Assembly (NCBI GenBank): GCA_913056455.1
Contig: CAJXMJ010000002.1
Location: 372,001-436,000 of the forward strand
Reading direction: 5' to 3'
Length of the DNA: 64,000 bases
Source of the DNA: an uncultured Fodinibius sp.
GTDB lineage: Bacteria > Bacteroidota > Rhodothermia > Balneolales > Balneolaceae
Shown here: positions 1 to 8,177 of the stretch, piece after piece
How positions within the stretch are numbered: position 1 is the stretch's first letter
How the letters are laid out: every line of letters begins with the position of its first letter
Notes under the pieces: generated by a model
Databases searched by the model: none
The model's input: the letters and a program-made list of their open reading frames with translations, nothing else
Told to the model about the DNA's origin: nothing
Made by a program: the position numbers and the translations under genes

Positions 1-1901
1 AAACTATTTAACGACTTAAATCTATTCAGCTTTTCTTTCAACTGCTTTTTTGCCTGAGGATCATCGCTACGACTTAGCAAAAGATTTTCCTTGAGCGTAT
101 AAAGCTCATCCCCGAATAGGTAATACTTGACATCCAGATAGTCCGAAATACGATTTTTATTACGCATAAACGGTACCGACTGCTTACTCTGAAAGATTTT
201 AGTCGTATCCAGCAATCCACTTATCCAGTGTACCTGTTCGGACATCTCCAACTCCGTTTTTTGATCTAACATCGCCACAAGCGACGGCGTAATTTCGGCA
301 TGTGTATTCACCGACTTAAAGTGAACCGGCTTTTTTAGCTTGGGTGAATACATGATAATAGGCACATGGTATCGTGAGATTGCCGTTGTTTGCGGGACCG
401 GAATAAGCCAATGATCACCTGTGATTACAAAAATGGTATTTTCAAATTGGGATTGGTCCCGATACGAATTCATAAAATCCCTAACCGCTTGATCAGCAAA
501 TAACAACGTGGTTAACTCATTTTGATACTGCCTGTAGGATTCTTTCTGGTTTGGGGAAAGCCCCAAGGTCTCAAGACGACTTGTGAACTCCTGCTTGTAT
601 TTTTCTGCATTGGGAACCGTAAATGGGGAATGACTTTGCAGGGTGTGATAAATCTCGAGTCGTGGAAAGGTGTTGGCGGTATCCAACAATTCGGCCGTAA
701 ACCCCAGCATGGTTTTATCATCAATGCCCCAGTAGTTCGCTTGGCTTTTAGACTCCGGGGTTAACTTTTCCAAACTTTGCTTATTTAACACATAGTCGGT
801 TCCGTGATACTCCAGAAAGAAATCGAGACCGTCAAAATAGGTGTCATAGCCGCTATAAAACGCTGTATAATAGCCTTGCTCGTCAAGAATACTAATAAGC
901 GATTGGTGATTAGGATAATCGGGACCAAGCTCCATAAACCCATGCCGCCCAAACGGAAGCGATCCCAATAGTGACGGTACCATTCCGAATGTTCGGCCTG
1001 AAAGACTGAGGCCATTTTCCCAATAAAGCCCCTCTTGTGATAGGGAATCCAGATAAGGGGCAAAACCAGTCCACTGGCCGGATGGTCCGATAAATTCTCC
1101 CCCCAAACTTTCTACCAACAGAAATACGATATTAGGTGGACTCTCAAACTCTTTAAAAAAAGGTCCCAGCACATCTTCCTCATAGTTAGCTGTCTGTAGT
1201 AATGGATATTCTTCCGAATCAAAATTTGACGATCTCTCTCCACCCCAATCGACGGTCTTTACACTCTGGCTAATAAAGTACGACAGCTTATTAGCATACT
1301 TTTCCTGCTGGGCTGGCGTAGCATTAACGCTTGTCACAAATAATGAAACCACAAAAAAGGCTGCAACTCCACCCAAGCTACTATAAACCAAGTTTGGTCG
1401 ATTCTTCTCAAAAATATGCACTGATTGTAGTTTCCTGACTAATAGATACACCAGCACATAAGCGGCTATAATAACACCAATACCGGCTACTGTCACCTGC
1501 TCGGCTGCGAGAACTGTAGTGGTCATTTCGGTCAATGAATAGGCCCAAAACTCCGCTCCCAACGGAATTTTCGTTGCTCCAAAATAAGATATCAGTAAAG
1601 TGTTTAGAATCCCTATCAGTACAATAAGATGAGCTGTCACCCGATCTGCCAATCTTGGTTGCTGATTTTTTTTAATACCCAGTGAGAAAAGAAGTACAGT
1701 AGGAGTTAATATTACTCCAAATTGAAAATCTCTAACCACTGAAGCCCAAGCATACGAGAGGTCTATAAATCCACTACCAAAGTTCCAGGTCCCAAGCATC
1801 ATTTCATAACCCCTGCCCAAGAGAAGTATACCCAAAGTAAAAGCAAATAACTTTAGTACCTGAGGTAAGTAAAAAATGTTTGGAGCTGTAGTTTTGTTCA
1901 T
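1..1901 (-). CDS. LTA synthase-like membrane sulfatase (3' end beyond left edge)
   Basis: The reading frame is open from the ATG at 1901 to the window edge (about 633 codons, no stop reached), so the C-terminus is missing. The first 190 residues hold about five hydrophobic segments (near 14-30, 62-76, 90-107, 135-155 and 172-191), followed by an extracytoplasmic alkaline-phosphatase-fold domain. Family residues visible are the metal ligand Glu264 in LLVESLGGEF, the nucleophile Thr304 in SGRTFGMV, a HSPF motif and a GDHW motif. This is the arrangement of LtaS/phosphoglycerol transferases and membrane sulfatases; the actual substrate in a Gram-negative host is unknown (an envelope phosphoglycerol or phosphoethanolamine transferase is possible). 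An in-frame GTG lies 18 bases upstream of the ATG; neither start has a strong ribosome binding site. The gene is divergent from the response regulator gene at 2081. Confidence 0.85.
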   Translation of the reverse strand, partial: MNKTTAPNIFYLPQVLKLFAFTLGILLLGRGYEMMLGTWNFGSGFIDLSYAWASVVRDFQFGVILTPTVLLFSLGIKKNQQPRLADRVTAHLIVLIGILNTLLISYFGATKIPLGAEFWAYSLTEMTTTVLAAEQVTVAGIGVIIAAYVLVYLLVRKLQSVHIFEKNRPNLVYSSLGGVAAFFVVSLFVTSVNATPAQQEKYANKLSYFISQSVKTVDWGGERSSNFDSEEYPLLQTANYEEDVLGPFFKEFESPPNIVFLLVESLGGEFIGPSGQWTGFAPYLDSLSQEGLYWENGLSLSGRTFGMVPSLLGSLPFGRHGFMELGPDYPNHQSLISILDEQGYYTAFYSGYDTYFDGLDFFLEYHGTDYVLNKQSLEKLTPESKSQANYWGIDDKTMLGFTAELLDTANTFPRLEIYHTLQSHSPFTVPNAEKYKQEFTSRLETLGLSPNQKESYRQYQNELTTLLFADQAVRDFMNSYRDQSQFENTIFVITGDHWLIPVPQTTAISRYHVPIIMYSPKLKKPVHFKSVNTHAEITPSLVAMLDQKTELEMSEQVHWISGLLDTTKIFQSKQSVPFMRNKNRISDYLDVKYYLFGDELYTLKENLLLSRSDDPQAKKQLKEKLNRFKSLNS

Positions 1902-2039
1902 CCCTGCGTGGACTTCCACATATTTCTAAGAATTAAAAGGTTACTCATCATATAGGACCTTCCAAGATACAAATACTAAAAAGAATATTAAGATTTTTTA
2001 ATATAAATCATTATACTTTCTTAGTTAGCATAAATAGGA

Positions 2040-2080
2040 AACTGCCATATTAGGTTTCAACGGCAAAATAGGAGGCAGTT
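2040..2080 (+). promoter_or_regulatory. Inverted repeat overlapping the ribosome binding site of the response regulator gene
   Basis: AACTGCC at 2040-2046 is a perfect inverted match to GGCAGTT at 2074-2080, directly before the ATG at 2081. The right arm overlaps the GGAGG Shine-Dalgarno sequence (2071-2075), so folding in the mRNA could hide the ribosome binding site. The loop is 27 nt, long for a simple hairpin, so this is a candidate only. Confidence 0.35.
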
Positions 2081-2545
2081 ATGAATCAAATGAGTTCATA
2101 TCACAATCTGGCTAAGGGGACTAAAAGTTCTGTGGATAAAAATACAGGAGCTTCACAATCATCTACACCCAAAAATGAAATTCTTATCGTGGATGATGAT
2201 GACCTCAGCAGAAAACTAATTAGCAGACTCGTCTCAAAAGAGTTTGACTATGAAATTGCAACAAAAGCAAATGGAATTGAAGCTCTTGAGTATGCCCGGG
2301 AACACATTCCTTGTCTGATCATTTTAGACTTAATGCTGCCCGGAATGAATGGATTTGAAATCCTTAAAAAAGTTCGTGAAGATCAAATATTTGACCAGAC
2401 AAAAGTAGTATTGGTTTCAGCAAAATCGCGGTCAGAAGATATTGAACGTGGCTTTGACCTTACTGCTGATGAATATATTACCAAACCCTTTCAACCCAAG
2501 GAATTTGCGGCTCGTATCCGAAAGTTATTGACAAAAGCTGCTTAG
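2081..2545 (+). CDS. Single-domain response regulator (CheY-like REC)
   Basis: Receiver protein of 154 residues with a disordered, Ser/Thr-rich 30-residue N-terminal tail followed by one REC domain (about 32-152). The acidic pocket is DDDD at 38-41, the phospho-acceptor is Asp83 in LDLMLPGMNG, the switch residue is Ser113 and the conserved lysine is Lys135 in TKPF. No output domain follows, so it must act by protein contact. A strong GGAGG ribosome binding site precedes the ATG. It is the first gene of a cluster with the HEAT-repeat membrane protein (15-bp gap) and the GT2 glycosyltransferase; the GAF histidine kinase at 5158-6354 is the nearest candidate phosphodonor. The inference is that phosphorylation controls the downstream polysaccharide synthase, perhaps through the HEAT protein. 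Confidence 0.92.
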   Translation: MNQMSSYHNLAKGTKSSVDKNTGASQSSTPKNEILIVDDDDLSRKLISRLVSKEFDYEIATKANGIEALEYAREHIPCLIILDLMLPGMNGFEILKKVREDQIFDQTKVVLVSAKSRSEDIERGFDLTADEYITKPFQPKEFAARIRKLLTKAA

Positions 2546-2560
2546 GGCGTATATTGTGGC

Positions 2561-3757
2561 ATGTTTAATTTTGATATCGCCTTACAGTCGCTGATCGGGC
2601 TGACGATCTTTTTGGCTCTCCTATTCCTTTTTTTACTGGGATATACTTTTTGGACCCGGAAGAAACAACAGTACTGGAACAGCTATGAGCAAAAATTCCG
2701 TGATTACTTTTTTTCCCTGATCTTAGACTATACGGAAGAATCCGATCCAATGCTAAGTGCAGATGATATCATCAAAAAAATAAGCAAACGATCAAAGGAT
2801 TATTCATTTTTTATCAAGCTGCTAAATGAGCTTGACGACATCCTGGATGGCACGGAACGCGAGCGACTTGCTGATCTTATAGAGCACCGCGTTTTTACCT
2901 CCTTCTATCAAAAAAAGCTGTTTGAATTTTCTACGGATTCCAAAATCTACGCATGTGTCTATTTTCAAAACAGTGGCAATATTGACAACCGCATTTTGGC
3001 CAAGCTTGTCACGATAAGCAAATCAAACAACTTGAAATTGGCCTTTGCTGCTACCAAGGCTCTGCAATCGGCTGAGGACTGGTCAATACGAAAGAAGGCA
3101 TTATTACGATTCTTCAAACGAACTGATATCTCAGAGCTTATGGTGGCCGAGCTCCTTCATATTTTTGATACAGGATTGGCTGAAGACCGCGAACAAGTTG
3201 GAGAAGCACTCAAAGACTTGCTGTTGAAAAAAATAGACCCCGACATTAAAAATATTATTGTCCGATATATGGGATATCAGCAATTTTATGAATGTGATGA
3301 ATTTTTGTATCAGTATCTAAATCGGGTTCATTTTAGCCCCAAAAATTTTTCTCTTATTCGAGGGCTTATTACAGCTCTTGGTGAATTATATTATACCGAA
3401 GCCGCTTCTACGATCAGAAATTATTGGGAAAAGGAGAACAACACGCCCATTCGGTTAGCCAGCGTAAAAACGCTCAGCATTTTTGCAGATAAAGAAAATT
3501 TATCTTTCTTACTACAGCATCTGTTAAAAGTTGAATTTCCAGTTCGGAAAGCCATTATCTATGAATTCATGACGAAAGGAGAGGAGCGTATAGAATTGCT
3601 GACTAAATTTATTAAAGAAACCCAAAAATCACTTAAAGAGATTGCTCTTACACAGAAGTCACAAGAAGAACTTGATCCTCGTTTGGATAACATATTAGAT
3701 ATTACATCAGGGATTAAAATAGCCCTAACTCACCGACTCAATAAACCCTATGCTTGA
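2561..3757 (+). CDS. HEAT-repeat-like membrane-anchored protein
   Basis: Protein of 398 residues with one N-terminal membrane helix (about 8-29) followed by a basic stretch (WTRKKQQYW), so the rest should be cytoplasmic. Residues about 60-370 are a run of paired amphipathic helices with the spacing of HEAT/armadillo-type repeats, for example around 140-180, 230-250 and 300-345, where alanine/leucine-rich helices end in short polar turns. There is no catalytic motif. HEAT solenoids are usually docking platforms. The gene is sandwiched between a stand-alone receiver and a GT2 synthase, and its last 8 bases overlap the GT2 start (ATGCTTGA), which suggests coupled translation and a scaffold role linking signal to synthase. 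The function is inferred from context only. Confidence 0.8.
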   Translation: MFNFDIALQSLIGLTIFLALLFLFLLGYTFWTRKKQQYWNSYEQKFRDYFFSLILDYTEESDPMLSADDIIKKISKRSKDYSFFIKLLNELDDILDGTERERLADLIEHRVFTSFYQKKLFEFSTDSKIYACVYFQNSGNIDNRILAKLVTISKSNNLKLAFAATKALQSAEDWSIRKKALLRFFKRTDISELMVAELLHIFDTGLAEDREQVGEALKDLLLKKIDPDIKNIIVRYMGYQQFYECDEFLYQYLNRVHFSPKNFSLIRGLITALGELYYTEAASTIRNYWEKENNTPIRLASVKTLSIFADKENLSFLLQHLLKVEFPVRKAIIYEFMTKGEERIELLTKFIKETQKSLKEIALTQKSQEELDPRLDNILDITSGIKIALTHRLNKPYA

Positions 3758-5156
3758 TAGCTTTTCATTTTTCAATATTGCTGAGCAGTTCATCATAGGC
3801 TATTTTTTTACTATTAATACCGTTTACTTAGCATTGGTCGTCGGGGCTCTTATCTATGTCCGAAAACAAATGCTGCACCGCAGTGTCGTAAAAGCAGATG
3901 CCCTTTTTAAAACGGAGCTTTTTAAATCAATAAGCATACTCGTACCTGCCTATAACGAGGCGGACAATATTGTTGAATCAGTGGAATCGTTACTGAAGCT
4001 GGAATATCCCGAATACCACATCATTGTCGTCAATGACGGAAGCGCCGATGATACACTGCAACGACTTATTGACCATTTTGATCTGACTGAAACGGACATT
4101 TACTTTGAAGAACAGATCGAACATCAGCAAATACGGAACATCTATCGCTCCCCAGACACTTCTATGCTTACCGTCGTAGATAAGAAAAACGGTGGCAAAG
4201 CAGATGCTCTCAATGCCGGCATAAATATTGCCGAAACTGATTTGGTTTGCTCAATCGATGCGGATTCCATCCTTGAGCAGGATGTTCTGAAAAAACTCAT
4301 TCAAACATTTATAGAACATAAAAATACCATTGCAGCCGGTGGCGTTGTTCGGGTTATTAATGGTTGCAAGATCGAGAATCGAGAAATTCAGAAGATTCAC
4401 ACCCCAAAAAATTTCTGGGCTCGACTGCAATCAGCTGAATATATTCGCGCTTTTTTATTTGGACGTGTTGGATGGGACTACTTTAAGAGTCTGCTTATCG
4501 TATCAGGAGCATTTGGTATTTTTGATCGCCAAGCGGTTATCAAAGTAGGAGGGTACTTAACAAATACGGTTGGCGAAGATATTGAGCTGATCGTCCGCCT
4601 GCATAGCTACCATCTTCGGAATAATGAGGATTATCAAATCCGCTTTCTTCCCGAACCCATCTGTTGGACAGAAGTACCTACTGACTATAAGAGCTTACGC
4701 AACCAGCGCAACCGATGGCATCGAGGCTTGGCTGATTCGCTTTGGAGACACAAATACATGCTTTTTAACCCCTCTTATAGTCATATCGGAATGTTTGTAA
4801 TGCCGTTTTTCCTATTTTTTGAACTTCTTGGTCCCATTGTCAATATCCTGAGCTACATTTACCTGATTATTGTAATTTCACTGCCAGCCTATTTTAATCT
4901 TACCTTTATTCTGCTCTTTCTGGCTGTATCTATCATTTATGGGATGGTGGTTTCACTCATTGCTATTTTAACTGAAGAGATTGTATTCAAAACATATGAT
5001 AGTTTTAAAGACGTGGCCATTTTGAGTTTATACTCTTTCCTTGAAAATCTGGGATATCGACAAATCCACGCATGGTGGCAGCTCAAAGGACTGATAGACT
5101 TCTTTAAAGGCAAAAAAAGCTGGGGTAAAATGACTCGAAAAGGGTTCAAAGAGTAA
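3750..5156 (+). CDS. Processive family 2 glycosyltransferase (PgaC/hyaluronan synthase-like)
   Basis: Membrane glycosyltransferase of 468 residues. There is an N-terminal helix at about 15-37, a GT2 catalytic domain at about 60-330, and three to four C-terminal helices at about 345-420. Hallmarks of processive beta-glycosyltransferases are present: VPAYNE (65-70), NDGS (95-98), the DxD pair Asp170/Asp172 in SIDADS, the GED general-base motif (Asp277) and QRNRW (319-323), which fits QxxRW. Such enzymes polymerise a nucleotide sugar at the inner face of the membrane and export the chain. No PilZ or BcsA-type domain is present, so regulation by c-di-GMP is not indicated; the upstream receiver and HEAT protein are better candidates. 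The sugar cannot be told from sequence. The gene ends 1 bp from the convergent kinase gene. Confidence 0.88.
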   Translation: MLDSFSFFNIAEQFIIGYFFTINTVYLALVVGALIYVRKQMLHRSVVKADALFKTELFKSISILVPAYNEADNIVESVESLLKLEYPEYHIIVVNDGSADDTLQRLIDHFDLTETDIYFEEQIEHQQIRNIYRSPDTSMLTVVDKKNGGKADALNAGINIAETDLVCSIDADSILEQDVLKKLIQTFIEHKNTIAAGGVVRVINGCKIENREIQKIHTPKNFWARLQSAEYIRAFLFGRVGWDYFKSLLIVSGAFGIFDRQAVIKVGGYLTNTVGEDIELIVRLHSYHLRNNEDYQIRFLPEPICWTEVPTDYKSLRNQRNRWHRGLADSLWRHKYMLFNPSYSHIGMFVMPFFLFFELLGPIVNILSYIYLIIVISLPAYFNLTFILLFLAVSIIYGMVVSLIAILTEEIVFKTYDSFKDVAILSLYSFLENLGYRQIHAWWQLKGLIDFFKGKKSWGKMTRKGFKE

Positions 5157-5157
5157 T

Positions 5158-6354
5158 TTATAGATGCTTAATCGCAATGGTTACTGTAAATTGTGTACCT
5201 TCTCCGGGATTGCTTTCCACTGATATGTTTCCATCTAACTCAGCAACCATTCTCCGCACATGATGTAACCCGATCCCAAAACTCTCTTCTCCTTCAGTTC
5301 CTGATGAACCAAAAACTTTCTCCCCACTATTAAAGCTCTCAACCTTATCCTCATCCATACCTATACCATCATCCTCAACCATAATTTTTAATAACGATTG
5401 TTCTTCAACTTCTTCAGTCGTATATATAACCTTAATCGTCCCCTCATTGCCAGTAAATTTTATACCATTGGCCACAAGGTTATTTATGATTTGCACTAAC
5501 TGTTTCGCGGAGTAAGGAGAAATATAGTAATCAGCATCATCTTTTCGCTCAATCCGAAAGTTTATATCTTTCCTTTTTGCTGACGGTATATTTAGCTTTT
5601 GAACCTGTTCAAAAACGTTCTTCAATGGTTTCTTATCAACTCCATCAACCACTCCCTCCTGTTCATCCGTTGATAGCACCCTGTCAATTTCCCCCACAAT
5701 GGCATTTGCACAATCTTTAATCATTTGCAGGTCATCCGTTGAAACTTCTATCTGTTCATCTCCCTCATCAGTCATTAGTAAATCAACGATACCTACTATA
5801 CCATTGATAGGATTTCGGATATCATGATTTAATGTTCGAAATCGCTCCTCCATTTTGTGCACCTTTCTATTTGACTGGTGAACCAACCTATCCTTCTGAA
5901 GATACTGTACAACAAGATCGGCCAGATATTCTAGCTGCTCTTTTTGTTGGTTCGTAATCTCCTTTGTTTCCTGGTCTAATACACAAATAGAACCGATATT
6001 TATATCTTCATCGGTGGTTAATTGAACCCCGCAATAATACCTGAAATAGGGCTCCCCCGCGACATAACTACGATTGCTATATCGAGTATGACCTTTTAGG
6101 TCCCTTACTTCGTAGGGCTTACTTTCCTGAATAGTATCCATACAAACACTTTCTTCGCGCGGAATGACCTTCAGCTCCTCCTCGGTTCGGGCAATCGTCC
6201 ATTGGTTGTACGCATCAATAATATTTATTTCACATACCGGAGAATCGGTAATTTCCTGAGCCAATTTGACGAATGGGCTTAGCTCTTGGTGATACGAGCT
6301 ATAGTCCAATGCAAATGAGGCAAGATGATCTACACGATCAATTTCCTGTTCCAT
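5158..6354 (-). CDS. GAF-domain histidine kinase (soluble)
   Basis: Kinase of 398 residues with no membrane segment. Residues about 20-155 form a GAF sensor (GSICVLDQET is the typical strand), followed by a helical linker. The H box is HDIRNP with phospho-accepting His177. The ATPase domain (about 255-398) has the N box in QIINNLVANGIKFT, G1 in DDGIGMD and G2 in GIGLHHVRRMV. It therefore senses a cytoplasmic cue and phosphorylates a separate receiver. The stop lies 1 bp from the end of the GT2 gene on the other strand, and no receiver gene follows it, so the stand-alone receiver at 2081 is the best candidate partner. That pairing is inferred from position only. Confidence 0.88.
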   Translation of the reverse strand: MEQEIDRVDHLASFALDYSSYHQELSPFVKLAQEITDSPVCEINIIDAYNQWTIARTEEELKVIPREESVCMDTIQESKPYEVRDLKGHTRYSNRSYVAGEPYFRYYCGVQLTTDEDINIGSICVLDQETKEITNQQKEQLEYLADLVVQYLQKDRLVHQSNRKVHKMEERFRTLNHDIRNPINGIVGIVDLLMTDEGDEQIEVSTDDLQMIKDCANAIVGEIDRVLSTDEQEGVVDGVDKKPLKNVFEQVQKLNIPSAKRKDINFRIERKDDADYYISPYSAKQLVQIINNLVANGIKFTGNEGTIKVIYTTEEVEEQSLLKIMVEDDGIGMDEDKVESFNSGEKVFGSSGTEGEESFGIGLHHVRRMVAELDGNISVESNPGEGTQFTVTIAIKHL

Positions 6355-6425
6355 AAATTTGATGTTTTAACCCTAAAGCACATTTTAACTTGGAAGAACC
6401 CTAAACCTAATATATAAAAACGATC

Positions 6426-7388
6426 CTACACTCTTGAACCGCCACTCAGCAGATATAAAATAGCCATCCTAACAGCCACGCCATTAGTAACTTGGCTTAA
6501 AATAATCGATCGGTCGCTGTCCGCCACCTCGCTTTCCATCTCCACTCCGCGATTCACCGGTCCGGGGTGCATTATGGTAAAGTCGGGATATTTTTCGAGA
6601 TGTTTCATCGTAATACCAAAGAGCTGATGGTATTCGCGAATACTGGGGAAGAGTTCGGTACCATCTTCCTGCCGCTCCAGCTGGATACGAAGTGCCATTG
6701 CAATATCACACCAACCAAGAACTTCATCTATATTGTGGGACACCTCAGCACCCAGTTCATGAACATAGGCTGGCATCATCGTTTTGGGTCCACAAACCGT
6801 AACATTAGCTCCCAATTTCAATAATCCAAGAACATTTGATCGTACTACGCGACTGTGTGCAATATCCCCAATGATTGCAATATTCTTTTCTGTTAGATCG
6901 GAATGGACCTGCTTCATGGTAAACATATCAAGCAGGGCTTGCGTAGGGTGTTCGTGTGCACCGTCTCCCGCATTGATAATAGCGGCATCTACGCAACGCG
7001 TCAAAAAGTGGGGCACACCGGGACTTTCGTGACGTGTTACCACCATATCAATTTTCATGGAACTGATATTACGAATGGTATCTTTTAGCGATTCCCCTTT
7101 TTTCACGCTCGAAGATCCCTTAGAAAAGTTAACCACATCAGCCCCCATACGCTTTTGAGCCAACTCAAAAGAAAGGCGTGTCCGAGTACTATCTTCATAA
7201 AACAGATTCACGATCGTCTTATCACGAAGTGTTGGCACTTTGGGGACGGGACGATCCAAAATCTCTCGAAAATATTTGGCCTGCTCCAAGACATATAAAA
7301 TATCTTCTTTGGAATAGTCTGCCAGCCCCAAAAGATGTTTGTGGGTGAATTCATGATCGCTATCCTGCAGCTCAATATCTTCAGTCAT
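6426..7388 (-). CDS. pyrB: Aspartate carbamoyltransferase catalytic subunit
   Basis: Makes N-carbamoyl-L-aspartate from carbamoyl phosphate and aspartate, the first committed step of pyrimidine synthesis. The 320-residue length is normal. The carbamoyl-phosphate loop STRTR (67-71) follows FYED, the SVKKGES loop holds the catalytic lysine (about 97), and HPTQ (147-150) and the aspartate-binding region near HPGPVNRG are present. No regulatory subunit (pyrI) gene is adjacent. The ATG directly follows the pyrR stop codon, and a strong GAGGAGG ribosome binding site lies inside the end of pyrR. Both genes are therefore one transcript, as in Gram-positive pyr operons. Confidence 0.97.
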   Translation of the reverse strand: MTEDIELQDSDHEFTHKHLLGLADYSKEDILYVLEQAKYFREILDRPVPKVPTLRDKTIVNLFYEDSTRTRLSFELAQKRMGADVVNFSKGSSSVKKGESLKDTIRNISSMKIDMVVTRHESPGVPHFLTRCVDAAIINAGDGAHEHPTQALLDMFTMKQVHSDLTEKNIAIIGDIAHSRVVRSNVLGLLKLGANVTVCGPKTMMPAYVHELGAEVSHNIDEVLGWCDIAMALRIQLERQEDGTELFPSIREYHQLFGITMKHLEKYPDFTIMHPGPVNRGVEMESEVADSDRSIILSQVTNGVAVRMAILYLLSGGSRV

Positions 7389-7940
7389 CTACTCAACCTC
7401 CTCGTCGGCATTTTCTGCTACATAAACTGCATCTTCATCATCCAAAGCTTTAACCCTTACGCGCACTTCTTCCTGAACATGTGTGGGAAGCTTTGTACCT
7501 ACATAGTCGGCACAAATGGGCAGTTCACGGTGTCCCCGATCAACCATACAGCAAAATTTTATACTGCGCGGACGTCCGTAATCCATCAAGGCATCCATAG
7601 CCGAACGAACCGTTCGGCCAGTGTAGAGAACGTCATCCACCAATACTACATCGCGGTCGTATAGATCGAAAGGAATTTCCGTTACTTTCACCTCCGGCAT
7701 CTTTAGCTTCGTTCGAAAATCATCACGATAAAAGGTGACGTCAAGCACTCCAAAATCGATATCATACTCAAACTTTTCTTCGATGTGTTGCAAAATCCGC
7801 CTACCCATATGCACTCCCCGCGTTTGCATACCGATAATGGCCAATTGATTAGGATCGTCATGCGGCTCTAAAAACTGATGGGCAAATCGCAGGTAAGTGC
7901 GATTCAAATCTTCGGCCGACATTATTTTTGTTGTATTCAA
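7389..7940 (-). CDS. pyrR: Bifunctional pyr operon regulator / uracil phosphoribosyltransferase PyrR
   Basis: PyrR binds pyr mRNA when UMP is high and also has uracil phosphoribosyltransferase activity. The PRPP-binding signature VVLVDDVLYTGRT and the N-terminal TTKIMSAEDLNRTYLRFAHQ region match the family. The frame stays open upstream to a TTG at 8024, but I chose the TTG at 7940: it is preceded by GAGGA with 7-nt spacing, gives 183 residues (the family norm is about 180), and removes an N-terminal stretch unlike PyrR. The start remains the uncertain part. The gene abuts pyrB. The sequence GACCGAGTGAGG around the ribosome binding site resembles the PyrR-binding loop, so translational autoregulation is possible. 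Confidence 0.93.
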   Translation of the reverse strand: MNTTKIMSAEDLNRTYLRFAHQFLEPHDDPNQLAIIGMQTRGVHMGRRILQHIEEKFEYDIDFGVLDVTFYRDDFRTKLKMPEVKVTEIPFDLYDRDVVLVDDVLYTGRTVRSAMDALMDYGRPRSIKFCCMVDRGHRELPICADYVGTKLPTHVQEEVRVRVKALDDEDAVYVAENADEEVE

Positions 7941-7942
7941 AC

Positions 7943-7962
7943 GTTGATCCTCACTCGGTCTT
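7943..7962 (-). promoter_or_regulatory. Candidate PyrR-binding site over the pyrR ribosome binding site
   Basis: Minus-strand AAGACCGAGTGAGGATCAAC lies just upstream of the proposed TTG start of pyrR. It resembles the PyrR RNA loop consensus (AGUCCNGNGAGGYU) with one extra base, and includes the GAGGA ribosome binding site. Flanking TTGA...TCAA can pair, but the stem is weak. Treat as a candidate. Confidence 0.25.
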
Positions 7963-8111
7963 TTATTCAATCCAAAAGAAGAAAGAATGTAGTCAATGCT
8001 TATTACGAACTCAATACTACGCAAGAAGATAGTCTGTTATTAACAACCGGACAAATTTCCTATGACTTTTATCAAGCTGCAGACAAAACAACGCCAAAAG
8101 ACTAATAGATT

Positions 8112-8149
8112 TAATAAGAAAGCCCGACCACTTACAAGCAGCCGGGCTT
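8112..8149 (-). terminator. Rho-independent terminator after the DUF4382 gene
   Basis: On the minus strand an AAGCCCGGC / GTCGGGCTT stem is followed by TTCTTATT. It lies just beyond the stop of the gene at 8178-9071 and separates it from pyrR. Confidence 0.75.
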
Positions 8150-8177
8150 ACAGTCCAAAGTAAAATTATTCTTTTAT

